This document shows, piece by piece, positions 13,383 to 26,711 of a stretch of 64,000 bases of DNA; position 1 is the first letter of the stretch; the number at the start of each line of letters is the position of its first letter. Made by a program: the position numbers and the translations under genes. The notes under the pieces were generated by a model. It was not told the DNA's origin. It did no database searches and saw nothing but the letters and a program-made list of their open reading frames with translations. Source of the stretch: Rhyacichthys aspro (Eukaryota; Chordata; Actinopteri; Gobiiformes; Rhyacichthyidae); NCBI GenBank assembly GCA_036850595.1, contig CM072168.1:18095982-18159981 (forward strand). The letters are read 5' to 3'.

Positions 13383-16300
13383 TCAAAGATTTGTAAAGTA
13401 AGATCTGCACAAGACAAGATTAGCATTTTCAGGACTAAATCTGCAAAACTTCCTCTAAATTAAAATTCATATTGACATTATAAAAAGTGACATTACACAA
13501 ATCCATATTAAGGCACACTCAGGGGCTATGAAAAAAACATAAATGCTATATGCTATGCCATGTGTTGACAGTAGGGACTAGGGCTGCTGTTGTTGCCGTG
13601 ATGGGTGTGCATCTTTATGTTGCTTGTAAAAAAATGTATAGATCATTGAAGACTATTGGCTTAAAAGACTGTGATGTGAGCAAATATAATTTCATATGAA
13701 GCCATAAATTGTTGCCATATTCAGGAGAGGTCAGATGTCTATGTTCAATAACACTAACACTAACCTGCAGATCAGAGCAGTAGTCGCACAGACAAAAATA
13801 ATCTTACAAACCTCCAGTAAGTGCTAGACTTTATGAGTCAAATGCATGCTTTGCAAAAAATGTTTTAAAGTATCCAAAGCAATCAGCAACAGACATCTAA
13901 CACACTAATCAATCAGGTCTCAGGTAGAGAATCGTAATAGCTGACAACGAATTGAGAAACTGAAAAAGAAACTAAAAAAGAACCTGTGAATGAGAGTCAA
14001 TAAAATCCAACCTTCATTTTCACTTTGTGGTTCTTGTGGTACAGTATTTTTCTTTTCTCTGTGTACACTCTGAATGTACAGTAACAGCAAAATCAGAAAT
14101 AACCGTAATGGATTATTGCATGTGCAGGTCACAAGGCTGCAATATCACTTCACTGATGTTTGAAGAGTGCGTGGGCTGAGGAATACGCTCTACCAATATA
14201 ACAGTACGCTTCCCTTTAATTTGTTTTGGAATCATTTTTTAAGGCTTGAAATTCATCACTTCTGGCTCTTTAAAAAAAGGCTTAGAAAATGATTATGCAC
14301 AAGAACCTCATATAACCCTGCTTCAAAAAACCTGATCTAACACTTTCAACAAATGTAGTTTAAAACTGTACAATGCTGATCCAAACACTCTTCTTTATCT
14401 TCACAGTTGCTGCACTTCTCCTGACCTTTTCTACCCAAACAAACCTGCTTTGAGAAATAAGCAAAACCACGCAGACATTGCTGCACTCCAGATATAATTA
14501 AGACAAATTATGCATGAATTCAGCTCGAGGGGACACAGAGCATTATTCTGAATCGATAAAGCCTCTGCTGCTCGGAAAAAGAAAGCAGGGCCGTGTGTTT
14601 AACCCCCTCTCGATCAAAGGCACTCACACGAACAGGTAACAAGGCTTGTGGATTCACACATTGAAGAGTGGGTGTCTGTTTTCTGTGCGTCATAAGCCCA
14701 TTGACACATGCAGCATTTCTCTGCAGAGTTACAGGAATTTCTCTGAAACAAGTCATGTGTCAAAAAGAGTGTGAGGCGGTTTTATGGGAAATCTGCACTG
14801 GCAATTTCTGACATCACGGCCTCATAACTGTGCAGGGAATTGGCTGGGTCGGCTGAGTTGTGAATGAAAGTGGGCAAGGGCATGTATTTATACCCTTCCA
14901 GAACATATGCTCAGCTCTGTAAATGTCGGTATCATATGGAGATCCTCTACCTCACTCGTGTCTCGACAGGCTGTATCCACTTTTTCCATCTTCTTGACAC
15001 AGTTTTACTCTTTTGATGCTTTAAAAATATCTCAAAGTAAAAAAACAGTTGCGGTCTCCCGATAAAAAGTTAGTGGGATGTTGCAGTGGAACTTTGCTCT
15101 TCCATATTCTTCTTCATGTTGACTTGTTGCCTATTTATCGTCCTATATAGTCCTTGCAGGCTATTGTTGCATTTTGACCGTTTAATTACCTAAAAACTGT
15201 TCAGTAAATTAGAAATGCACATTTTTGAGAACTCAGGTTGCCCCAAACTGCGTAGTCGTGTAAACTATTGACTCTTGACTGCTGGCAACACACATGAATA
15301 GAGTAATAATGGTGTAAAAATACAGTGTTTTGATTCTGAAAATGCATTATAATTGGATGTAAAGATCCGCAATAAGGCTTCAGGACAAATTCCAGGTTTA
15401 AAATGTGGTTAAACCTGTAGATTTTTTTTCACAGAGTTTTTCACAGTGCCCCCTCTGGCCTGGTGGAAATACTACAGTGTCTTAAACATCTGAACACATC
15501 CCTAAAAGCGCAAATTTTCTAAAAAAGCCACGTGGTGTCTTTTATGTTTTGGTATTCCTTAGTAGCTCTTTAGCCTCCTTTTAACCTACTCCAAGCTCTG
15601 CAGAGTCAAGTGAGAACAGGAGTGAACAGGAGGCGATGATTTGGGTTTGAACTTCATGTGTGAAATGTGAAAATCCTGATGCTGTTGTGAATGCTTCCAG
15701 GTAATTTACTGGGATCTGTGTGTGAACTATAGAGAAACAGAGGCAGCCATGAGTTTGGCTACGAAGTACAAACCTCTTAAAGCTCTCAGACGCTCTTGGA
15801 CTGTGGGGGAAGTCTTATCCTCAGCGCTGATAAAGTGTTGGCTAAAGTCTTGACATTTTGACACAGGCAACACTGAACAGAGGCTATGGGTAAATCTGTG
15901 TTGGCAGGTTTGGAAGTGATTAAAACCTGTTTCATTTCACAGCTATAATATGACTGGATTTCTTTGAATTTGATTTTTGAAGGCTTACATTTTCACTGAC
16001 TTTGCTAATTCTATCTGAGAATAAGGGTACACACTGTTAATGTGAAAGATCCAGGGAGTATTTTGAAAATCAAAGAGAGACAAATGTTGGGGCATTATTG
16101 AGAAGCCTGGAGAGTGCTTTAATACTAATACTAGGATGAAGAGAAGTTCTACCGATTTGTCTGTTTAAAATGTTAATGTTTGTTCATCTTGGAGGTACAT
16201 TTTGCTCTTCATTTATCATTTAAACTGTGGAAAATAAACTCCTTTAATAATACACCTAGATCTGAAATATTTCTGACACGAAAGTAGCTGTGTTTTTTAG

Positions 16301-19300
16301 TTTTGAAAAACAACACTTCTTTTATTGTATGACTCATTCTCTGACCGCTTTAAACACCTCTTGGGAATCCATATTTGAGCATTATAGGGGTATCTGCTGC
16401 TCTCACCCAAAACTAACTAGTCCCCTCTGGGCCGGAGAGTGGTCTGCAGATCAGTCTCACCAGTCTGAGCCACTGCATTAACTCACAGCTGCCTCGGGAT
16501 CAATGATGGCCCACATTGAAAATCACCAGTGGCCTTTAAGTGGGCCAGTGTGCATCAGCAGGCCTCTTGTGGACACTTCGCAGGGAATATCAGTGCAGCA
16601 TTCGATGTCAAGCACACTGTGAGCTTATTAGTTTGAGGTCATGCGGTTCTTTCTCATACTTTCTGTAGTTTTTATTGTAGTCTTTTTACTGCTCCTGAGA
16701 TCTATTCAACTACACATTAGAGAGACAGAGTTAACAGGTGGAAAAGAGGAGCAACTTATGGAGAATAATTAGCTCTTTAGATTGAAAATGGGTTAAAGGG
16801 TTTGTGACAAAGCAACAAATGCATCATGTGCATATTAAGGGTGGAAATTACTAAATAGAGCATCAATAACAATTGGCAACAAGGCCACACTTGATATTAT
16901 TTTAAGAGTTAAAACTAATGACTCAAAGACTTTGATACACTTTTGTTGAGTATAATAGCACATTGACTATAAAAACTAGCAGACCTTATATAATATTTGG
17001 TGAACTGTGCCTCATTTTTTATGAATTCTGCATATTGTGCCTGTGTCACTGCCTGGTTCCACTCTTCCAACCTCACATTATTGACAAATGCTTGGGTGCA
17101 CTCACACTAGAAACACATGTCATGCTTTTGCTGTAAAAATGCACTGGTGCACAGTACGGACTATCAGTGTGTTCTTAATTGAATAAAACAACTGCTATGT
17201 TAAATGATATGTTATTTAATTTTTTGGTTTGTAGTATCATTAATCATCAACACCAGTTTGTAGCACACGGGAGGAACATAAAAAGCCACTCAATGTAAAA
17301 CGTTGGAGATGGCAGGATTAAAGAGAGTCGAGGGGAACGACTTTGAAGCTCTTTAGTGATTTGACAGAGGAAATAAAGACAGGATGAAAGGGATGAGTGC
17401 TTTGTGAGAGCAGAACAATGCACCGATGTGGAGAAAATGAACAGCGCTGATGGATAGCTGTAGACTGCAGGCTGCAGCACTGTTAGCCACATGCTCGATG
17501 CTATCATCTCTCCCCCACACAAAAAAGGCGCTAAGGGTCTGCTTCATCGATCCATTTGGCTCGAGGTTTTCCAACACTTTTTTTCCAACATTGACCAGTG
17601 AAGGTCTTGGCCTGAGCATTGAGTGCTTCACAAGGTCTAAAGATTATGGCCATAAAACTCAGCTGTTGTTTTCGCTTTTTTGGTTCCACTTCACAAATAC
17701 AAATAAAATAGTGCATTTCTTGGTGAAAGATAAAGCTAGGAAGGAGGTTTTCAATGTTTAGTACTTTGCTTTTTACAAGATTACTTTTTTTTTTTCAATT
17801 TTTCAATTCAGGACAGTGTTCTCTTATTAATGGTCATAAGATTTAAAATTTTCAGTACTATATTGTCATTATTAAAAATAACAAGATTAAATTAGAGCAT
17901 CAATCCACAAGCATAGAATGGTGCACATTATTAAGTGCAATCCCATAAAGTGTAAACAAATTATCAGTATAAGTATGGGGCACAGTTCGTAAAATTTCAG
18001 GTTCAGCACACAATAAATCAGACAAAAGTTTCAAGAACTAATGTGCAAAAAGCATTTAAAGTGCCAAAAAGTCCTCTGCACAGTTTAGACTGTGACTGTT
18101 TCAAGTGTTCATTCAGTATTCTGACTGACTGAGGTCTAGTGGTTCTGGTCCAGATGGACCTGTATGTCCTTCTGAGGGCAGGTCCCTGATGATGTTGTGT
18201 ACTCGGTGCAGACAGATCTCCAGAAGTCTGGTCCCAACCAGACCAAGTTTAATACCCCTTTTTATTTTTACACAGGGCTCACATTTTGCCATCAGCTAGA
18301 AATATTCTTATGAGTTCTCTCTACTTTGGTTTGAATACTATTGAACTAGAGCAACCTTAGGACACAGTCCTAAAGAAAAATGTGGCAAGTGGCTAAAACA
18401 CATCTTTTTATGACAATATACCTACATCAGGGCATTTTGACTGCTCTCTAAATGCGCATTTTCCAGGATGCATGGTCAACCAGTCAGTGACTTTGATGGT
18501 AATTACGGTAGAGTTGTTTTTTGCAGAGTTAATGGCATTCAGCCCATAAAACCTTGCAAGTATTTGCAATCAGAGAGCCCCATCAAACTGCAATGGCCAC
18601 TAAACAGGAACCTTCAAATCACACGAACCCAGTTCATGATCAATCACCAGCTTTCCCCACAGGTCGAAAGCTTCGCTTACAGCTTGATTGCCGGCATAAA
18701 ACTATGGAAAAGCTCACTGATTGCTGCACTATAAGAAATGGGATGTAATGTAATCACAGTTCAGATGGCAGCAGGCAAACGTATTCTGTATAATTTTGTC
18801 TGGTGTTGCACCAAATGAAGGTGAGTGAGGACATATAGTTTCATTAAATGGACAGATTCAGCAGTGGACAACTACTACACAAACAGCTGAATTAGAAAAG
18901 TGCTGCCGGCTACAGATCGGCTCCAAGGCAGTAGTTCAGTAACATGTCCGAGTGAATAGTGTGTAAATGTACAGTGGGGATGTTGAGTGCGCTGCTTAAC
19001 ACCGTGTAATTAGGACGTGGCTACAGAGATGACACCAGGCTTTCAGCTGCGTCTGTGAGAGCTCATGGTCCACAGTCTGACACATCACAGAAAAGAGCCC
19101 AGAGCTGCCATAATAATAGGATTACAATGTACACTTGACTTCTTTTGCAGGGCTTATTAAAAACCCTTTTGAATATTAACATGCTCTGACCACTTTTTAG
19201 CTACATCTGCAGTAAATGATGGTATTATGCTTATCCTGCAGCTTTGATTATAAGCTCTGTAGAAAATCGAAGAAATAACTGAGATGATGTAGTTCCAACC

Positions 19301-19969
19301 ATGTCTCCCTCAAATCAAATGTATGCAATGTAAAATGAATGGAACACCATATCCACATTTCCCAAATAAAAAAGAGAAAGGTGTCATATTGAGGTTTATG
19401 ATTAAACAGAAATGCATTGCTATGTTTTTACTTAAAATGCTCAAAAATGTCAAACTCAAGTCTCTGGAGGCTAAAATCCTGCTTTTTGGAGGGTTTTTTT
19501 TTCATCCACCATAATCTGCCTCCTGCCTATGAAGATCCCTACACCAAATGTGTTTATCGAAACAACGATGTCCCTAATAATCCTCTAATCTGGTGCATAT
19601 TAGATAATGTTATTTTGGAGCACTGCATTATTTTCTCTCCACACAAACACATTCAGTAGAGGTCAAGACAAGAGTAAAATCGGAAGGAAAGAAATGAAAC
19701 CTACTCCTAGTAACATTTGTGTCAGAAATACTATTAATTCAATAATCATTACAAATATCTGCCTACTAAATAGCTGTGAGTGGAAATGTGCTAGATGTCA
19801 CTCTTACTGTATGATACTATTTATAATGTAACTTTAGCCACAGTCTGATCACATGGACTCCATTCTTTAGTTGCACAATACGTCAGTGCCAGTGCTGCTG
19901 AGCTACAAGAACACTCCTTGTTCAGACAAAGACAAAGACAGATCCAGCTCCGTCTCTCGTGTTCCCAAG
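13383..19969. other. Non-coding stretch, no gene recognised
   Basis: No gene can be supported. The frames at 17247-17761 overlap on both strands and have no family signature, so they look like chance. Part of the stretch at 17760-18260 resembles a decayed mobile element (listed separately). The rest is AT-rich without recognisable structure. Confidence 0.45.
18116..18252 (-). mobile_element. Possible decayed transposon fragment, family unknown
   Basis: The block is locally more GC-rich than its AT-rich neighbours and has an open minus-strand reading of about 40 residues, including the pattern LLEICLHRVHNIIRDLP. It follows a long AT-rich stretch with repeated TGCAAAAA-type words, as in 3' regions of some fish retroelements. 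No family could be named, and it might instead be an old exon relic. Confidence 0.2.
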
Positions 19970-20530
19970 TCGTTTCATCATCAGCTGATCATCTTTAACG
20001 TGCAGCCTCCGTGGCCCTCAGTGGCTATCGCTGCCCGACCCAGCCCCTTCCCCCTCCTCCCTGTGTTTTATTTCTGTCTCGTCAATTACTATCTGCATCC
20101 ACCATCTCGTGTTTAAAGTCTCTCTCTCTCAGCGGTGATCCATCACAGCTCCCTATAGCGCGTCCCCCCAGCGCCTCGTGCCTGTTACTGTACCTGCTGC
20201 TCTATCGTAATGAAATCTAAATTGCGGGCTTTGTCCTGGGCGCTCATCTATCGAGGTTAGCGCTGCCTGTCTCGCCGTTGCAGCCCTTAACATGGCATTC
20301 GGAGAACTCTCTGCGGCAGGAAAAGAGTCATTCCACTGCTTGACATATAACAAATACATCAAAGCCTCTAAAGGGAAGGGTTCACCGAGTGGCCCGGGTG
20401 AACAGCGTGACACATCCCTCACTCACAGCAGAGAAACTGCTACAAAAAAAAAAAAAACAGCACAGGTTTTGGAGTGAGCTCAAAGACAAAGTGCAAGCGC
20501 CGAATGTGTGGCGCCACCTTTGACCTTGCC
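19970..20530. promoter_or_regulatory. GC-rich block, candidate conserved non-coding element
   Basis: Base composition changes sharply to GC/CpG-richer sequence with many C-rich runs (CCCCTTCCCCCTCCTCCC near 20043) and homeobox-like cores (TCAATTACTAT near 20080, TCGTAATGAAATC near 20205). Open frames of 60-90 codons on both strands overlap here and match no known family, so protein coding is unlikely. It may be a conserved enhancer or an unrecognised promoter. There is no direct functional evidence. Confidence 0.3.
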
Positions 20531-23500
20531 TGTGCGTGACTCAGTTTGTACGAGGAAGGCAGTGGGCGATACACCTGGGAGAGGGATGTGGAGCCACCTC
20601 CTATCGACCCAGCCTGCTGTCTTTGTGATCAGAAACAAAGTACAGTGGCTGTTAGAGGGGTTTGTGGTCTAACACGCTCAGTAGGAGACAAAACTGGTTG
20701 TGTGCAGTTCTCAGCTGTTCGCTATTGGCAGAGCAGCGATGTTGAGTGAGGTATTGTGAGCAAAAGATCATTTGTATGTAATATAAATGAATACTTGAAT
20801 ACATTGTTATACAAATGACACAGCAGGACCGTCATGGGATCACTCCTCTAAACGGCCGACCACGGTTTTTAGGTTTAGATTCTGTATTAAAAACGTTTAT
20901 AGTGAATCTAAATTGACCTTAGGAAATAAATGTCATGTCATGTTTATTGCTATTGCCTTTAAAACAACCCCAGTCGACCAAAGTGCGCAGTTGTAAGGTA
21001 TAATCAAACTAAAAAAATCAGTACTTGACAAATAATATTTAAAACTAAACCCAATAAAAAAAGAAAGTAAAGGCACAACAAAAGCCAAGATAAATGTAAG
21101 AGTAAATACTTCAAATACAACCTGTCGATTAGTGTCTATTCTGCCTCATTCACAAAGCAGCTGCTGATAGGATCCACTCCAATGACGTAGAGTTATGGGT
21201 TCGACTCGTTGTTTGGGTCTGTTTCCTCCATGTTTTTACTCCTCTGTCTATCATTTGTCAATCAAAAAATCACTAAAAACGACTTTAACATGCTCAACAG
21301 TTAACAGAATATTTAGGAAACGTGGTTTGAAGAGTCCCAGAACAATGGAGTTATTATTCTGGATATATTTGCAGTAACAAAAGCATTGTAGTATTTTGTA
21401 ACTGTATTCATCCATTCTGTGATACTGAATAATGTGTTTCAGATGCACTTTACTCAAAATCCCAACTAAATATTTGATGTCCCATTTTAACTCAGTGCCA
21501 TCATTCGTTAAAACATTTTTAACATGGACACAGTGACCTCTATTTTAAGATCAAGGCTTTTGAATTGAAAAATGAAATTGAAAATATGGAATGCAATCTG
21601 GTTTTAGAGAATTTGGCAGCATTTGCATATTTTTACACGCTTTAAAATTTGACTGACCTCTGTGTTGAGAAATTCAATACAGTTTTTAGAAGTGGCTCTA
21701 GCCAATTATAATACCTGGGTGCTTTTTCCATCAGATTTAAATAATTCATTCACTATGAGAAAAGCCACTTTACAATAGAAAAAGTCACATACCCCAGATA
21801 CCACTACAGAGGTGGCTTTTAATATGTGTAGCTTATCAGAATATTAAGGGGCACAGAAAAAAAAACTGAAATTGGAAGATAAAACAACACACTGTGAGAG
21901 ATGAATGTCACAAACCTGAGCTCAGATGTATTTTTCTATGAGTTTTTGTTGATTTTAATACATTTCTGTCACCTTTAGTGTGGGTGAGCCAGACACTGGA
22001 ATAACACAATGCAACGAGTGAAAATTGAGATTGTTTCCATTGTCTTTTACTTATTTCTCACCCCAAAATGCTTGTATATATGCAATTTAATTATTTCACT
22101 TCAATCAATAACACACACTATAACTATTCTTTTAGATTTAACATAACTTCATTAAGACAAAAGTTAGTCAAGTTAAAGCATGAAAATAGGCTTAACATTG
22201 AACCTTAGAGTAGGGTCTGTAATGTAAAAACTGATGTTATTTTGATAATAATTCATTACAGTTTATGTACTTTAGTTTGAAGCATAGTGTGTGTGTGTGT
22301 GTGTGTACAGGGAAGATAATGTGCTACTCCAGAATAAGATTATATAATATCAGCTGGATTAAAGGATTATTAGGGACAACATCTGAGTGTTTGATAAGCA
22401 CTAAGTCATTTCTGTCACACAGTGTGACGCTTAACCTTCATCAAACGGGGTTAAAGGAATGAAAATCACAGCCCTGTCTCATCAAATACTCTCACCGCTG
22501 ACATTTAGTTAGCTTTGGTGCATTGATGCGCTTAGTTGTCGAATGTTGGCAGATAAATTACCCAAAGATAATACGTTACAGTGTTTGGGTGCATTGAGTG
22601 GATATTGGTTTCAAACAATCCACTAGTACTGATTTAAACTTAAAAAAACAAAAAAGTCCAGCATATAAACTCATCTTGTGGTAATTTTATTATCAAAATA
22701 TTCATAAAAGACCAGAAATGGTACTTGGGGGCTCTAATATGAACTACAACTGGGGCACATTGGGCACATAAACATAAATCCATGCACAATTTTCCACACA
22801 CATTTTGTGTATGGCCCAAAATACAATAAGAGTGTACACTAAACTGCTTATAACATGTTTAATCTCAGTCTTTTGTGCTCAAATGTAATCTGTGGTAAAA
22901 CAATAATGTTCTTATTTCAACACTTTTGACCAGTGCACAGCCATGTTCTTGACAGTTCAACATATAATGGACCAGAAAAAGCTATTTTAAGTGCAATTAC
23001 ATGATATAGTAGTCTAAAGGTTAGCATGTTTTTCAAGTTAATGAGTCTTCTTTATTATCCCAGACTAATTATCCCTATAGTGTTGGCCACGCTGCAGACA
23101 GAGACTTCTCTAAGAATATTAATAATACGAAAAAAGGATAACATATGGTGTGTATCTGCTGTTTGTAGGAGGAGTATAAGGATGTGAGTAGAAGTAATAA
23201 ACAGCTACACACTATCTGCAGCTGATCAATATGGCTGCCCGTGTTTTGCTATGTTTGGGGCGTGTGGGACTAGACGTGACCTTCCAGCAGATTTAGTTTG
23301 AAGCCGGGCCAGTTTCTACACTTAACTTCTCTTGTTTATTTTGGTACACGCTTGTTTGTTGAGGCTCCTCCAACTCTTGGGCTAATAACAAATAAAGAAG
23401 CATCACAATGCCATCTCGTACACAGTTAATATTGCGTTTCCCTGAGGTGCGTGTTGATTCATGGGCTAGGGACTGCTTTGATTAAAAACGTGAACCAATC

Positions 23501-25576
23501 AACACATTCCCATCCAAAGACAAACATGAGGCTTTGATGCACGAGCATGGACCCATTCTGTGGCTCCAAGAACACTCGTCATTTTAATTCAATTGTCTTT
23601 ATTTGTACAGTCTGTCACGCTCCATCTGTAAATCACTGTTTTGTTTCTACAGCTTTTCAGACACGTAACAGGCTCGACTCTCATGTTGACCACAAAACAG
23701 AGAAAGAGACCGGTTTTATGATCAGCTATTTAGCTTTGAACAAACAGCTAGTTTTATATAAAGGGACTATGAAGATTAACATGACACTTTTTATTGAAGC
23801 TAGTTCCTGTACCATGCTTTGTTTAAGTCATACATGTTTACCATATATTCATCATAACTCCATTCAATCACATCTGAATTCATAATCTAGTACTCTCTCC
23901 AAACTTTACTTCTATGGACCCATATTTAAAGATGCCAAATCTATTCTTACCCAAATTCCTGTTTTAGAGATTGTATGTTAGCTTAACTAAATTATCTTCA
24001 GTGTTGTTTTGTTAATTGTGCTTTATTTTTGGTATTTTTGTAGCTTCTCACCATTTCAACCCTTTTCCAAAGCAGCTACTTTACATTTATTCATCTTGAA
24101 TATCACAAACATGCTTTTGGAGTCCTTGAAAATTTACTGGCAACTCGATAAAAAAACAACATCAATTGAGGAAAAACTGTTCAATTGCGACGATGCAGCC
24201 CACCCTTCAATGAAAGCAATAAACATCAATTTATGGCTCAACATACAGCTCTATTTACACTGAAGTGTAAGTGTGTAATGAGTGAAATGCCAATTAGCTT
24301 TCAAGCTATCGTAATTAGCATGCTACTTGATGAGGCACAGCGATGGTAATTAATGCTAACATCACTTAATAAGAATAACTAATGGAGCTACAGTTGCTAT
24401 ATGTTATATTAGTGTGGCACTATATTTTTATTTTGACAGTTTGTAACCACCTGAGGGTGCCTTGAATTTGAATTGCTCTCCATGTTGCCCAAAGCTTGAA
24501 TCCAAAAGTTGTTCTTATTCCAAATTTAGACACAGATGAACACTGTATTCTTCCTGGAGGCATGTCACGGGGTTACAAGAGAGCGAGAGAGGACAAAACT
24601 TCGTACACAACTTATTCGATTAGGGCCAATGTCTTCGGACGTGGAATACAAATCCTGATAAAGGTGCCCTTGTGTTAAAAGCGTGGCTTGGCGGTCTCCA
24701 GAGACGGATGCTCTTGACATTTTAACCAATGAGCCTATATGATGAAAAGACAAACACAAGGGCATACGGAGAAACTCTCAACCAAACATTGATCGCTCTC
24801 TCTGAACTAGACATGCACAGTGCGTCGCGGCTGCATTTGTCAGAGGCAGAGGCTTTCACACATTTAATGAACCATGCAGCTGTGGATGAGTTTGTCTACT
24901 GCTGGGAAAAACACAGCATTTAGTAGAAATTTAAAAGAACTTCTCCACTTGCTTTTGGAAAGATCAATGGTGTATTTTTCTATGGACCTTTGTTGGAGGA
25001 CAAGGCACTCTTTAGAACTGCATTAATGTTTTTCTAATGGAGTCCTCAGTTTAAGCTGGAGATTGGCCTTTCTCTGGTCTCTGCTGCTTCGAAGTCCCGA
25101 CTGCGAGTCTCCAAAAGGAGTGCTTAATCATTACAAACTATACACAAATTTCAGAGACATTTTGTATTCAGATGTTTTATCAAGTTCTTTGCGTTGAAGA
25201 GGCCCCTTGAGCCCCTTGACACTTTAGCAGAGCATTATTCACAGTTTGCTTCACTTTTTGTTATTTTCAGGGGATAAACAAGCTAACACTGCAATTAGTG
25301 GAGCACTCTTAAAAACTGCAAAATCAAATGTAAAACAAAGTAAACAATATATTACTGGAGTGGTCATGATTTTGGATTATAGGCTGTTTAAAGCATACAA
25401 CGAAGCAGTCACTGACCCATATAACCAATATAGTACAATAAATAGACTAATGATCCACTTTACTTTCAACTGTGGCAACAAAAACAGAGACAACTTGTTT
25501 ACAGAAGGTCTAATTGATTGCTCTTAGTTAATTGTCATCTCAATCCCATCAGCCACTGCAAGATTCTTCATATTCT
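20531..25576. other. Non-coding stretch, no gene recognised
   Basis: AT-rich sequence with a (GT)10 microsatellite at 22287-22306 and no recognisable exon, RNA gene or mobile element. The 112-codon frame at 23547-23885 has no family features and ordinary AT-rich composition, so it is taken as chance. Confidence 0.5.
22287..22306 (+). repeat. (GT)10 microsatellite
   Basis: Ten uninterrupted GT units seen directly; likely length-polymorphic. Confidence 0.9.
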
Positions 25577-25655
25577 CTATGGTAGCCCTGCAGGGACATT
25601 CTGTTTTCTATGAACAAACCCACAGGAAACAGATCAGATAATAACTTCACTTTAA
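25577..25655. repeat. Dispersed repeat with TATGGTAGCCCTGCAGGGAC core, copy 1
   Basis: About 75 bases beginning CTATGGTAGCCCTGCAGGGA match 38228-38310 with scattered changes. The core also recurs inverted at about 60763-60785. The TTAA-target element at 25656-26368 is inserted directly at the end of this copy, so this repeat is the older of the two. Its family is unknown. Confidence 0.6.
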
Positions 25656-26368
25656 AGGTCCCATATTATGCTAAATCGACTTCTCTGAGCTTTTAACCAT
25701 GTTCTAACGTTGTTTCTACCTCAAACACATACCCAAAGTTGTGTTTTGTTTCATTCGCGCATGTTTGAGTAATTTATTTAGTTTGAGCTACAGTCCTTTC
25801 AACGAGCTGTTTCACGCAATGACGTCAATATGTGAAATAAACCACTCCTCTCCAGGAAGTGCTCCTCCACACTCCTCCTGCCCCTCTCTCCTGAACTGTC
25901 AACAAGTGGTGCTCTGCAGCTCAGACACAGAGAAGCATCGCTGCTACTGTATTAGCTTACTTACCGTCAATACTTTTACTTTACTTTCAATACACAGCAC
26001 AACAGCTCCTTAGGAGTCTCCAGGCAGCATACATTCTCAACTTCAGTAGGCATTGTACGGTCATTTCCACATGTGCACCGATAAACAGAAGCAGTTAACA
26101 CGCGCTATGCTACAGGGTACACCATAGAAACATACACAATAAATAGTTTCTCATTTACCAAGCAGAAACGTCTTGTAGAAGCCTTCGAGGTCTTTGTGTT
26201 TGCTCATGTTCTTCGAACTCAGAATCAGACTCTGGGTCGATGATATACGGCTCAGTTACGCTTGTATAAGATAATTATTGTGTGTTTCATGTTGCAAAAC
26301 GTGATATGGTAACCTAAATGTATCCAAAATACACTGTATAATGTTCAAAATAGTATAATATAGGACCT
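25656..26368. mobile_element. Non-autonomous TTAA-target DNA transposon (MITE-like), 713 bp
   Basis: The left end AGGTCCCATATTATGCTA and the inverted right end AGGTCCTATATTATACTA agree at 16 of 18 positions. Each is bordered by TTAA (25652-25655 and 26369-26372), the target duplication of piggyBac and Kolobok elements. No transposase is encoded, and the 90-codon frame at 25741-26013 has no domain. It is inserted into the end of another dispersed repeat. A second right end of the same family lies at 33701-33726. Confidence 0.75.
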
Positions 26369-26430
26369 TTAAGCACCTTTGTGTTGCACATGCGGTATAA
26401 AAACACAAGTGGATTATGGTCCGTATAAAC

Positions 26431-26530
26431 CAGACCTGGGCATGTTAAGGTCCGGGGGCCACATCAGGCCCTCGACCCTCCTCTGTCTGGCCCTCAGGAG
26501 GCTTGTGTCAGAAAAGGAATTAATGCAGGA
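26431..26530 (+). mobile_element. hAT-like terminal fragment
   Basis: The sequence opens CAGACCTGGGCATGTTAAGG and continues with CCGGGGGCCAC and AGGCCCT words, like the end of the hAT-like element at 60908-61438 (AAGGCCCGGGGGCCAAATGC). Vertebrate hAT ends commonly begin CAG and carry such a GGCC-rich block. The other end was not found; it is probably truncated. The right boundary is approximate. Confidence 0.4.
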
Positions 26531-26711
26531 GTGTAAACCATGTACAGAACAGAATACAAACATAATACTTTTATGGTGAGGGGAAGCTGGAATAGACCCT
26601 TATTGTTAAAAGTGCCTGGTAAATGTTGAGGATAAATTCTGATTTCTTGGTTCAGGCCTTGTTTGGAAGGAGCTGTTATCATTAGTGTTTCTGCAGGAGA
26701 CTAGACTTAAC

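Noticed and set aside
17247..17761. Cluster of 91-103 codon frames on both strands
   Set aside because: They overlap each other on opposite strands, lack motifs and start contexts, and look like chance.
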